A stretch of DNA of 64,000 nt from Sistotremastrum niveocremeum HHB9708 (lineage: Eukaryota > Basidiomycota > Agaricomycetes > Sistotremastrales > Sistotremastraceae), in the NCBI GenBank assembly GCA_001630475.1, contig KV419398.1, positions 657,825-721,824 on the forward strand, given 5' to 3'. This document shows, one piece after another, positions 21,289 to 32,034 of the stretch (position 1 is its first letter; every line of letters starts with the position of its first letter). Below the pieces are notes generated by a model. That model did not search any database, had not been told where the DNA came from, and was given only the letters and a program-made list of their open reading frames with translations. The position numbers were made by a program, and so were the translations under genes.

Positions 21289-23484
21289 ATGCCGAAGATA
21301 AAAACAGGAGCTCCAGCGACGCATACTCAATCGTCGAGGAAAGGCAAGAAAGCGTGGAGGAAGAATGTGGATTTGGGAGAGGTGGAGGAGGGACTTGAGA
21401 ATTTGAGAGAGGAGGAGAGGGGGGTTGGGTGAGCGAATTTCTTTCGTTCTTGAGTTGTTTCGTTTTGGGTTTTCCTGTTTTCTTTTGGCGTTTGGGGGTT
21501 CTTGGTGTTCTTCTGCCATTCTCGGGCCTGGGTTTTGGATTTATTGGATTTATTGGGAGTCGTTTCTCTATTCGAGATCCATAATGGAGGTTGACGACAT
21601 TACTAAGTACTAAGTACTTCGGATTCCCTGTCCCTCTATCCCACCGATTTCGACATTCATCTTTCGTCGGATTGCTCTAATCCTTGTCATCTCACTTCTC
21701 ACTTTGACCCTCTTCCCTTCCCTTTCTTTTCGTCACTTCGTCACTTCGAAAATCGGTGGGGATAGGTGTTACGTTCATCTACCCCCATCCGCATCCCCAT
21801 TGCTTTTACTGTCGCTATTCGTTTCCTTTCCTTTCGTTCACTTCACATTCGCGCTTCTTCCCATTTAACCCTCAATTTTACCTACATTCCCCAATATAAC
21901 CCTCAATATGATCACTAACTAACACTTACATTTACAGAACATACCTCCATAAAAAGCCCGACAATCAACTATTCACACTCGACACCCACGGCTCAGACAC
22001 AATCCGCGCCACCCACCCTCACTACAAAAAATTCTCAATGTCCTCTCTCACCTCCACCAAAATCCTCTCTCAACGCTCTGCAATCCCCGCCGTTCACTCA
22101 CGTACAGTCCAAGACCCATCAAAAAAATTGAAATTGAGTAAAAGTGAGAAAGAAAGATTGGCGAAGGGACGTAGGATTAAGGGGGGTATTGTGGATGTGG
22201 AGAGGAGAGTTGTGGATGTTAATGTTGAAGCTGTACGAGCGAGTGGGACGTATGATCCTTGGTCCTCCACAGACGCTCTCTCCCCGTCTCCCGAAGACGA
22301 AGTCTCGCAGAACTCAAAACTGCCCCAGGTACTTCTCCCCCTCCCCTCTTCCATTCATCGCCAAGTAGCTGATTATGGTGTATCGAACAGCCCCTCCCCC
22401 GCACCCACAACACAATAACACTCCCCTCAATCCCAAAACCGCACGAAGGAACATCCTACAACCCACCCGTTCAGTCACATCAAGAATTATTAGACGAAGC
22501 TGTGAGGAGGGAAGAAGAGAGATTGAGGGAAGTCGAGAAGTGGAAGGGTGTTAAGGAGAGGATGGAGGAGGCCAGGAGGGACGTAGGTGAGGGTGATGTG
22601 GATGGTGGGGCTGAGGGAATGAAAGTTGACGTGCCTGGCGAAGGGGTAGAGGAAGATGATGATGGTGAAGAAGAAGGTGAGGGTGAGGAAGGAGAAAAGG
22701 TGGAGAAGAGTGCACCCGCCAGGAAGACGAAACAACAGCGCCGAAAAGCCGCAAAGGCACTCGCAGAGGTACACCCCCCTCCCCCCCTCCCCAAACATTT
22801 CAAACCCACCACCAAACAAACCGCTAACGCATCCTATTTCTCACAGAAACGTGCAAAACTAGCTCTCTCAGCAAAGCGCCGTCAACTATCCCATCTCTCA
22901 TCCCTCAAATCCCTCCGACGCTCTCTCTCATCCACCACAGCCTCATCCACTCTAGATCGTCAAAAGAAGGAAGAAGCCAGAAAGGAAAAGATGAAGGAAG
23001 GACTGGGAGGGACGAGAGTTGGGAAGTGGGTGGTGGGGGAGGGAGGGGTTGATGTACTTGTTGGGGAGGAGTTGGTTGAGAGTTTGAGGGAGCTGAAAGT
23101 GAGTTTCGATTCTCGTACTTCCTCTTTCCTTGATTATGGGGTGTGGGAGGCGTTCACCCCGTTTTCTACTTCGTTCAGTTCACTAAGAGGCGTTGATCGA
23201 ACTAGCCTCTCTCTTTCTTGTCGCTTTCCGAGTTTCAAGGACTTGCACTGATTTTCTTTTGTTGCAGCCTGAAGGAAATCTATTCAAAGATCGTTATTTG
23301 AGTATGCAACAGCGTGCGCTTATCGAGCCTCGTGTGAGAGTTATGTACGTCCCCTCTCCTTTCTCTTCGTATGTTCGAGTTTGTTAATGATTTTTGGTGT
23401 TTTTTTGGGTGGGTGTGTAGACCTAAGAAGGGGAAGAAGAAGGTTAAGGATTATGAGAAGCATGCTTGGAAGAGGTTCGAGTGA
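21289..23484 (+). CDS. NOP53: Ribosome biogenesis protein NOP53 (60S assembly factor)
   Basis: NOP53 is a nucleolar pre-60S factor that recruits the exosome through Mtr4 for 27S/7S rRNA processing. The start is ATG 21289-21291 and the stop TGA 23482-23484. Exon 1 encodes RKGKKAWRKNVDLGEVEEGL, the conserved N-terminal motif. Exon 2 gives LFTLDTHGSDTIR. The next exon has IPKPHEGTSYNPPVQSHQEL, the hallmark block, followed by an acidic/coiled stretch. The last exons give LKPEGNLFKDRYLSMQQRAL, then KKGKKKVKDYEKHAWKRFE at the C-terminus. The family order is complete and looks intact. Six exons are inferred. Intron 1 (21429-21937) is 509 nt, roughly ten times the local norm, and ends with a good branch site (CTAACTAAC) and TTTACAG. 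Confidence 0.92.
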
Positions 23485-24276
23485 GCGACGTCCGAGTTTT
23501 TGTTCGCGGCTCGAGTCTCTCAGCGGGTCCTTGTACTTGGATTTGGCGGGGCAATTAGGTTTTTTCGTTGAGGAGATGGCGAGGGGTTATTGTTATTTTG
23601 CATTTAGTATACTTGCATTTGGATCGGCTCAATGTTAATGTCATGAAAAAGATGGTGGTTCCGCCATCGACTCATCGTTGGTTCACTGGTGCAAACACTA
23701 ATAGTACTGCACGCTTCGGCCTCATCTCAACTTCAATTCATTTAGGAGGACTGTATCGCCGGTGCAAACACCATACACCGAGAACGACTAAACCTGCTCC
23801 GATTTTCATTCGTCTGTGTCCAACGTGCAGTCCATTTGCATTTTTATTCTGTTTTTCATCTCATTTCCGTCGACTTTACTTCGGTAGCAAATCCCCAAAA
23901 ATCTAAATCCGCTATCTCCATGACAGGCACCACCCTGACGATGCCACGATGCACGCACCCTCGGCAAATTCGGCTTCATCACCTTGAACCCGGCAATGAA
24001 TGACATCCGTCTCATCCGTCGGATTCTAATTCGGCAGCGAGAGCCTAGAGTTTACAAGCGCTGTCATTGTTCGTAATGTAATGTATTTGGGTATATAAGG
24101 CTCGAGTGAAGGTGTTCACCCTTTCTCCCTCCGCCGTCTTCTTCCTCCCTTCATTTCGTCTCTGTTAACGTTGACGGTTGACATTGACATCCATAAGGCC
24201 CCACCATAACCTCGACAGACGACAGACGTCAAACGTTGAACGTCCACACGACCCCCACAACGACACCGACGAGACG
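23485..24276. other. Intergenic region between NOP53 and peroxidase copy 2
   Basis: This 792-bp stretch holds the NOP53 3' UTR and the promoter and 5' UTR of the downstream peroxidase gene. No other gene was found. Confidence 0.45.
24092..24099 (+). promoter_or_regulatory. TATA box of peroxidase copy 2
   Basis: TATATAAG lies 178 bp upstream of the start codon, followed about 25 nt later by a pyrimidine-rich tract (CCCTTTCTCCCTCCG) suitable as a fungal transcription start region. Confidence 0.55.
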
Positions 24277-25420
24277 ATGTCACGCATCTTCGGAGCCCTC
24301 AAAGGCGCCCTCTCAGGCCTCCTTTCGACACTTTCCAAAATCCTTTCTACAGGCTATGTATTCACCTGGGATTTCGGGTTGACATTTATCAACCTCGTTA
24401 CGCCGAATAAGAAGAGTCGGATTGGGACGTTGAGTGATGGGGAGAGTTTATGGCCTCCTTATGTTCCGCCGCAGGAGGGGGATAGCAGGTATGCTCTTGT
24501 CTCTATCACTCCTTTTTGTGGTAGCTGACGAGGTGTAGATGTTCATGCCCTGGTTCGTTTCACGACTCTAGTCTGAGATATGGACGTGATTAAATGGGCC
24601 GATAGCGCTCAACGCAATGGCGAACCACGGAATCCTCCCCCACGACGGCCGCAACATCAAATTCACAGAACTCTCCAAGCTAATCCACGAAACCTACAAT
24701 TTCGCCCCCTCATTCTGTTATTTCGTACCAAATTACGCTGCTGATTTCCTCGGGAGAGATTATAAGACCGATACGATGGATTTGAATGATTTGGATGTTC
24801 ATAATTGTATTGAACATGATGCTAGTCTTACTCGTACGTCCCCCCCTCCCCTCCCCCTCCTTTCTGTGGAGGGTTTCTTTGAAGGCTTTTGGACTGATGG
24901 CTGTGGATGTGGTGGGTAGGTTGGGACGCGAAGAAATCGCCGGATCAGTCAAAGCCTGCTTTGGAACTCGTACATGCTTTGTTGGCAAATGCGACGGGAG
25001 ACGGAGGGAAGACGCTTACCGTTGAAGATCTGTCTCGATTCACTGCTATCCGTCGCGCACATTCCAAAGCTACAAATGGCCAATTCACACTTTCCTCTAA
25101 TTCCAAGTTCTTTGGGAGTAGCAAGTACGTCCCTTCTTCCCTTCTTTCCATCTTCCGCTTGCCTCGCCCTCGCCCTTCCCGTCGTTTTCCCCGCCGTTTC
25201 TGGCTGATGCTGACTTGTGCTTCGTACCAGTTCCGGAACCCTCGTCCTCTTCTTCGGCGGAAAAGTCGATGATCTCAAGATTTTCCTCACCGAAGAACGT
25301 CTCCCTGAACGCTGGGAATCGACCGTCCGCTCAAGGACTGGTATGACCATGGCTTTGTTCAATATCACAGCTGCGAAGATCGAATCGGGTATTGCGGGTG
25401 CTAAAACTCATGTTGAGTAA
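24277..25420 (+). CDS. Heme-thiolate peroxidase (chloroperoxidase/unspecific peroxygenase family), copy 2
   Basis: The start is ATG 24277-24279 and the stop TAA 25418-25420. The N-terminus (MSRIFGALKGALSGLLSTL) continues into a hydrophobic stretch aligned with copy 1. The proximal motif CSCPALNAMANHGI is assembled across two introns, one splitting the CP region. The distal motif EHDASLTR is intact, as is the downstream VEDLSRFTAIRRAHSKATNG. The C-terminal exon has VLFFGGKVDDLKIFL and ends in KTHVE. Family members use H2O2 with a Cys-ligated heme for peroxygenation or halogenation. Both catalytic sites are retained, so activity is plausible. It is in inverted orientation to copy 1, 22 kb away, and the two are clearly diverged, so the duplication is not recent. 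A TATA box is visible upstream. Confidence 0.87.
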
Positions 25421-26100
25421 TTCTGTTTTGAGAATCGGAAAGCGATCTTGGAACGTCTTGTTGGGGGGATGGATGGAGGCTTTTTTGGCGGACCTGGACG
25501 TGGATGATCGATGATGGATGAATGTTATGACTCGACCTGCTATTTGCTTTGGAATGAATCGATGATGATTGGACCTTGTGGTCTGCCTATTTAGGGAACT
25601 CCGTTTTTGAGTCAATGTCCCGACGATCGGCAGGGTGAGCTCGGCTCGACGTGCCGACTCTGCCGATTCAGTGCCGAAGCTGTTGCTTCAACCGCCTCAA
25701 CTTGAACTCTCAACTGGCTCAATCATATCTGTCACACCTCTCACGTACTCGAGAAATGGGACGATGTCTTTTCTCCTGGACGAAGAAGCATCAAATTTCC
25801 TGTGATCAAGCGATCTCTATCAAAATGTCAACATCGGAGGCGAGTCAGGCGAAGTCGTGACAAAATTGTGATCAAGGCTTCAAGGTCGACTGGCCAATTG
25901 TGGTTGATGCTTGTCTTCGATACTGGAAGACAGAGTCTTCATTGGATACCTCGTATGGGACTCAATCAAGCGAATCGTGACTTACATCATCGCTGATTCT
26001 TGTCCAGGATTCTATCGCGCGTCATCTCGCTTGAATACACTCTGGAATTCGCGAACGTATCTTTCGGACTAGAAGCTGTGACAGACGCTTGATGCAATAC
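25421..26100. other. Intergenic, nothing recognised
   Basis: This stretch runs from the end of the peroxidase gene to the start of homology with the VIT/VWA promoter. The ORFs in it are short and unsupported. Confidence 0.4.
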
Positions 26101-27500
26101 ACTGAGCTATCGATGGGTGAGGGTTCATCTCCGGTTTTTGGCAGGCCAGGCATTGACTTCTTCTACCATTCCTGGTAGTATTAATATGAGTGCGGTAACC
26201 CAGGCCTTTGCCTCTTGCCAAGGATTTCTCTCGTTATCTGTACAATCAAGCCTTACGGAGAGGTCTGCGGCGTACTCTACAATTTATACTATAGCAGAGA
26301 CAGTCGAGCCTTCAAATGGTCACGCCTCTTGCCTTTGCTACTTCCGTCCCTCAGTTGACTCTTCCCTCATCATCAGACACCATCTTTCCCTGGACAAAGT
26401 CCGCTCAAAATCTTGTCAAACGGACGTCAGGATGAAGAGCCCTCCAAGCCTTGAGGCCTCAACTATGATCAGCCCTTCTCAGCCATTCGGTCTCCTCACC
26501 CTTCGCAAAGATGCACCGTTTATCTACTCCTTAAATCAGTATGCGGCAATGCATTCATCGCAGATGGTCAGTCTCCCTCAGCGCGCCATAAATCGAGTTC
26601 AGACCTGACTCTTCTATAGTCGCAGCTGGTGTGACATTGACACATAAATATGCTAATGAGATCGATCCATCAGCTCCTACCGCAGCTCAATCCCTCTTCC
26701 CAATTCCTGCACATGGCGCCTTATGTGGCTGTCATCAGAGGCATTTTCAAAGTTACGGCGGAGGCAAAGAAAGAATTTCAGGCCGCTATCGCGAATGATA
26801 AACGAGGGGCATCTTGAAAGAAGTGTCCTCCGATGGTGTGTCGTTTCTAAGATAAGGCGTATTGACATTGACTGTCCTGTAGTATTCGTCGTATTCGTTC
26901 GCTGGCGTGCTATTCCGCCCAAAGAGAATATTGAGATAATCGTTACTGTGAGTCTCCTTCGCAGCACTAATCTGCCATTAACTCATATAAATGAATTCAT
27001 CGTAGTACGTTTGGACCCTGCTCAAAAACGATTTTCTCCATCAAGTTCGATTCGCGCGGCCAACTTACTTCGGCTAGAGAAACGGACACGCACCCGCCAT
27101 CATGTACGCAGACTCCTCCGACTCAAAAGGTGCTTAATTCTTCGTCATAGTCAACATCCAGATGTCTTTAACTATATTATCGTCGTCGTCGTTCCATCAC
27201 ATTGAGTAACGTCCACGGACCTCAGGCTTAAATCCACCACTCAGATCATCACTTGGATCCGTCTGTCGGACGTGCTACCCCAATCCAGATTTCCGAGGTG
27301 TATGGGCGAAATCGATCATGAGAGGCATTCGGTGGCGGTGGTTTTGACGCTGGTCGGGCAATTTGGCCTCAAGACGGTATCCGCTCAAAGGATACATCTT
27401 CATCGTTGAACGCAGCAGCGGCATGAGCGCACAAAATATGGCTTCTGCGAAGACTTCCATGTTTTCATTCATCCACAACGATGGCACGTTCGTTTTGCAT
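26101..27500 (+). pseudogene. Broken copy of the VIT/VWA gene with its promoter region
   Basis: The upstream part (26101-26455) matches the region in front of the intact gene (7135-6770). Coding homology then begins at ISPSQPFGLLTLRKDAP, against INLSQPFGLVTLSKDTP in the intact gene. It continues with AGVTLTHKYANEID, LFPIPAHGALCG, RWRAIPPKENIEIIV, and later FGLKTVSAQ and a remnant of the metal site (SSGMSAQNMASAK). These pieces fall in different frames with stops and deletions, and much of the VIT-VWA intervening sequence is missing. Homology ends at about 27500, inside the VWA domain, and STE6 3'-flank sequence begins at about 27535. The copy is not functional as VWA protein. Confidence 0.8.
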
Positions 27501-27534
27501 ATGTGCTTCTCAGTTAGATTCCGGATGTCCTCCT

Positions 27535-29760
27535 GACCTCTCCTTTTGTATCTGACAGTCTTCGTTCGACTTTGTCAATTAATTCGCTCTATTATTAACA
27601 GCTCATTTGTACTCGTCTATGCATTCATTCGCGTAACTTTAACCACTGAAGAAGAAGAAAAATCATATCACTTGAGGTGCCTTGAGCCATATATGTACGA
27701 CTTGCACAAATAACTTGAACCACGCAAAGCCCGAAAGGAGCGCCGCATTGCGAAGAACATCTCGATAGCAAATAAAAATATAAGAAAATAAAACAAGAAG
27801 CAGACGAGAATCCCGACACCCCGCACCTAGTGGCCACTACCCCTACCCGATCGGATAAGGCGTTACCCCGAAGGATAAGATGACCAGTTTGATGTTATCA
27901 AGGGGGAGCCGTGACTCGACCACCGCCGAACGGTCTCACCTGGCCTCCGACCAACCATATACCACGGCACTCATAGAGAGCGCAGACTGAGTTGAACCTG
28001 GGTCGCGACATCCAGTTACTCAGCCCTGTGGCATACAACGATCTTCCAACCAGGCTACCTCGCCCAACGTTATCCTATAGGTATGAAGCACTTCTATAAC
28101 CATTTGTTTCTGCCCTTGTTCAAGCTCTTCCAGAATTCTGAGAGGCGGTGTTGTTCCGAGGTTCCGAGTCCGAGAATGCATCTGCTTTCTGACTGCTCTG
28201 ATAATATTATTGGACTGTTCGCCCTTCAGGCCGTATAGGTTACAAGGTTATTCTGCATCTTGTTAGACGCTTCTTATGAGGTATGATAGTTTGTCGTGCT
28301 TACCAATCAAGTCAAGACATATATTTCCGTAGTTCGCGTAACCGGCGTTGGTCCATTCTGAGACCTGACACATATGATAGATAAATTTCGCTGGCGTCAG
28401 ACAAAGTCTCCTTTACACAGCTGATATTTTCTGGAGACATCTCCGCCAAAAAGGAGAGTTTTCACCATGGGGGATAATTTCTAGAGTGAAGATATAAAAC
28501 ATCCAGCTTCCACAACAAGAGACAAGGCTCACAAACATGGCGCAGTCCTCCAGATTGGGTCTGCTTTCTTTGATTTCTGACTTTTCTTCAGTTCTTTGAC
28601 TCAGGGGAGGCATCCAAGTCACTTTCGATGGCAGAGAAGTGCCGCCGAAGTGATACATAATAGATTACTCAGCACATCTGAGGGACTCGAGATTTAATGT
28701 GTTCAATCCGGTTGTCAACCATCGCAATGACCAGCAACGCTATTGCAAATGATTCTGAAACCAAGAATTAATGGGCAGTGGCATGACAGCGAACTCTTCG
28801 TACCACGCTTCAGAGGACCTCTGACCTAGCTGTCCTCGAATGTGGCGGAGGTGAAACAGATGACAAAGTTGATTGTTGAAGAAGAATGATATGCGGTGAA
28901 TATGGTAAGGAATGAATGGTCCCAATTGACCCTCAGCGGCCTGATACGTTCGACTGGGTGGTGAACGCAGTTGGATTGACAAGGACATACAGCAGCTCAG
29001 CGATCATTCATAAACATATGGAGCCTAACGATCAGATGAGACTGAGCCCGAGATTCTGAATATAAACCGTACGCACAGCGTGACAATGAGATACAGCTGG
29101 CTTCCACCAGTCTCCTAGCTCTCCCGCCATCTCCTCGGAATCCTCTACATCACTTCAAGCCACTTTCCATGCGGGGAGATTTCGAGATCCGAAGTGCCAC
29201 AATGACTTCGCATATGAAATGTTCGGTGCAGAGGCTGCAGTTGGATTGCCACAGTACAAGTCGAACGGCAGCTGAGGGTACGATCATCAGAGCGAACTTG
29301 TGCAGGTCGAAGGGGCAGGACAAGATATTTTCGTTATTTCGAGTCAATGAAATCTTCAGTGAACCGAGTCAGTCCACATCGAGTTGGCCAGTCACTAGTA
29401 CTGTGCCGCACAACGCTGTCAGTCAGTGTGAAAAATGGAGGAAAGGGCCAGAGAAATGATATCTTACATGTAAGTTGACAATAGCTAACTGCACAACATC
29501 AGGATGATTGTGCTGCTCAATTTGGTGCCGGAATTGTTTCTTGAACGTGGTGGGTTGAAACGACGAAGCTAGCTTCTGGCAAAATCCGAAAAGGATTGAA
29601 AGCATCAGCGATGCACCAAAATACTTCACCAATGAACTGAACTATAACTCTGTCTATATCCCGCTCTTCTCATGCTTCAAGATTATAGGAAATCCCCAGC
29701 ACGAATAACAAGAATTCGGGATCTTCCAAAAGCGATGCCGCCGCGACCGTGCTTGCCAAT
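27535..29760 (+). repeat. Duplicated block R1: STE6 3' flank, SINE C and decayed sequence
   Basis: It begins with a copy of the STE6 3' flank (CCTTTTGTATCTGACAG, then TCTTCGTTCGACTT), then SINE copy C. About 1.6 kb follows that matches block R2 at 36350-37730 in the same order. Shared landmarks are TTTCCGTAGTTCGCG, GAAGATATAAAACA, AATGTGGCGGAG and CGAAGTGCCAC. The matching region has open stretches on the minus strand, such as 29423-29632 (KLASSFQPTTFKKQFRHQIE), suggesting a decayed gene that I do not recognise. Confidence 0.65.
27775..28120 (-). repeat. tRNA-derived SINE, copy C (subfamily 1)
   Basis: This is a minus-strand SINE. Its B-box complement TGAGTTGAACC and A-box complement CCAACCAGGCTA are both present. 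The body carries the subfamily-1 string, as in copy A, and the tail is AAATAAAAATATAAGAAAAT. The sequence just beyond its 5' end resembles the DNA just beyond the 5' end of copy A. Confidence 0.8.
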
Positions 29761-30137
29761 AGCTGGCGACCGATGCCCTTCTGGACTACTTCTGGACTAC
29801 GCTACGAGGTCACCCTTGAGGTCACCTCCTGATATAGGCAAATAATGAGCCTTGACTACGACACTGTCGAGCTTGAGATCACGCAATCAAAATAGATCAT
29901 CTTGCGTCAGTTGTCTGCAGTTGGCTGGCTGCATGCTTTCATCGAAATACTGAACCTTGGTCTCATCAGTGTTCTGTCTATCTTCTGCTTTGCTGAACAA
30001 GAACGACCACAAGGATCTGGATCTCTCTTGTTCGCTTTCACTCTGTAGCATGCTCGATTTCTCAGTCGCTTCGGAACCTGCTCTCAGAAGAACTTGCTCG
30101 GTCTTGGTCTCGGCTGTGTAGCTCGCCCGATGGCGAC

Positions 30138-31141
30138 TTGAAATCCTCGGTCTGGATCATCCTCAGTATCCTAAGGAGCACCTTCGACGACCTCTGGTGT
30201 CTGTCAGCTACTGAAGAAAGTCGTGGAGAGGGATTCTCTCAACCCTCCCCCGCCGTCTCTGTCTCAATCCCGACATCCTCGATATCCATACCAGGCCTTC
30301 CAGTCGATGTGGCTTTTAGGCTCTGGCAAGAAAGGCCAGGATTCGTATATCCCTTTACACTGCCTTCGTTCCTGAATCTTCATCCTTTCGCAAGTCACGA
30401 CGTGGATGGATCCGATTGGATAAGGTCAGATTGTTCGCAGCTCAGATTTAACCGTTCTCATCATATCACAGATATGTCGAAGATATTTAGAGTCCTGGCA
30501 GGACAGCAACAAGTTATATCTAACGTCTTTCCTCTAGTCCCATAAAGGTTTTGCGTCATTGGTATTTACGCGAGACAGCCGAGTGAGACGTTCGAAAGAG
30601 GAGGAATGGCCTGTGATCGAGCTCATTGAAATATCGAGCAACGTATGTCGTATCAGTCATGAAATTTCTTTTTCCTGTCGAGTACCGAGCGATGATGCTG
30701 ATACCGATTCTTTCCCTTTCAGACGGCTCAATTTATCCACGTCACGTCTTTGAGAGCTAGAAAAATTCACCAGTGACAACACTGTCATTCACAGAAGGAC
30801 GATCGGTTGTCTTACCCTCTGAAAGTCGGCGACGCTGATATGCATCATAGAGGAATCGAGGTCAAAGATACTGAATCCGTACGTCAACTATTATTATCCC
30901 GAAGCATTATCTGACTCTCGGCAAGACTTGCAAAGCACCGCCCCGCCCAACCATCAGCTGATCTTGTCTTATAATGTGCATGATCCTGGCCATGTCATCC
31001 TGGTTCTCGTGGAAGGAGAGACGGACAATATTAAGCGGGGAGTCCTAGATCTGTCAGTCAATTGTGCTTGGACATGCTTTTCATCACTGACTTCAGCTTA
31101 ACAGGCGCGATTGGACGAAATATAAGCTGTACTCGAGCTGA
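30138..31141 (+). CDS. Possible unknown gene or decayed gene
   Basis: Several stretches look coding. The first is SSISIPGLPVDVAFRLWQE and the following PGFVYPFTLPSFLNLHPF (30138-30420). The second is FTRDSRVRRSKEEEWPVIEL (30541-30640), ending at a good donor GTATGTCG. The third is KDDRLSYPLKVGDADMHHRG (30795-30880). The fourth is LILSYNVHDPGHVILVLVEG (30955-31050), then a GT-AG intron into RDWTKYKLYSS and a TGA at 31139-31141. I could not join all pieces in one frame without an in-frame stop near 30540 and a phase conflict near 30880. It may therefore be a pseudogene or contain introns I misplaced. No family was recognised. Confidence 0.3.
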
Positions 31142-32034
31142 ATGTTAAAGAACATGTCACCACTTGTCGCGGCATGTGAACCTGACAAATCTAGCCTCTG
31201 TCAGAACACTAGTCTTGTGGTACGGATATTTATCTTATTACGACAACTTGTGTCCACCGGGCGAATCCTTGCAATCTTGAGCCATATATCGTAGTATCAA
31301 TGAGTTCTATTGGAGTTACCAGTACTGAAAAAGCGTTTTGTTTCTTTGAGTGTGTGTGACGCAACTCGAAGGAACGCCTGAGTCCTGGGGTACATATGCT
31401 CGTGTGCTCAACTAAATTGAGTCATGAAACGCGTTATCCTTTTCTGGCAATGCATCTCGCCAAATTCAGGCAAAAGGCGACACCTCGCCCCGAATCTAAC
31501 CCGATTTAGTATCCCCGGCTGATCTCCGATCATGAAGCTTTCCTGATCGACGGGATCAAATTGAGGATTGCCGATCGGCAAGATCTAAGCGAACTTTGGC
31601 GATTTTCAGCGGAGCGGTCTAAATATTCGTATTTGAGCTCTGTAGTCGGAAATGACTCAGAATATCGACAGGAATCAATCCAATAACAGTAAAATTTAAT
31701 CTCAGGAACCAAAAATGATCCCGCAAGCATCACAGAATTGATGAGCGGTTTTGGGGCAGTCGGTCTTGGTCGACATCTTGGCTTTATGGGCCTGAATCAC
31801 GGATATTCCTTCTGCCATGGTCAATTTGGGTCCGCAATTATGATCCACGATCGCTCTCCGCTTTTGAATCGGCCGAAATCGAATAATTTCCAACTCAGCA
31901 GCAACAAAGGACGGACCTACAGTCACCCGCTTTGGGCCAACGCTTTTCTCTTTCTCTCTCTCATCATCCCCTGTACATCGACATCGACATCACACCAACA
32001 CCTTTCCCCCCTCGTATACCATCCATACATAAAG
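31142..32034. other. Upstream region of unknown paralogue 1
   Basis: It includes the block at 31490-31640 that is conserved upstream of paralogue 2, and a pyrimidine-rich 5' leader just before the start codon (TCTTTCTCTCTCTCATC). No gene was seen. Confidence 0.45.
31490..31640 (+). promoter_or_regulatory. Upstream block conserved between the two unknown paralogues (copy 1)
   Basis: Landmarks shared with 48815-48920 are TCTAACCCGATT, CCGATCATGAAGCT, GGGATCAAATTGA (GGCATCAAATTGA in copy 2) and GATCTAAGCGA (GATCTAACCGA in copy 2), in the same order. It lies about 400-540 bp before the start codon. It may be a promoter element or only part of the duplicated unit. Confidence 0.5.

Noticed and set aside
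21429-21937. C/D-box snoRNA in the long NOP53 intron
   Set aside because: No RTGATGA/CTGA pair in suitable spacing was found by eye; an H/ACA RNA cannot be excluded.
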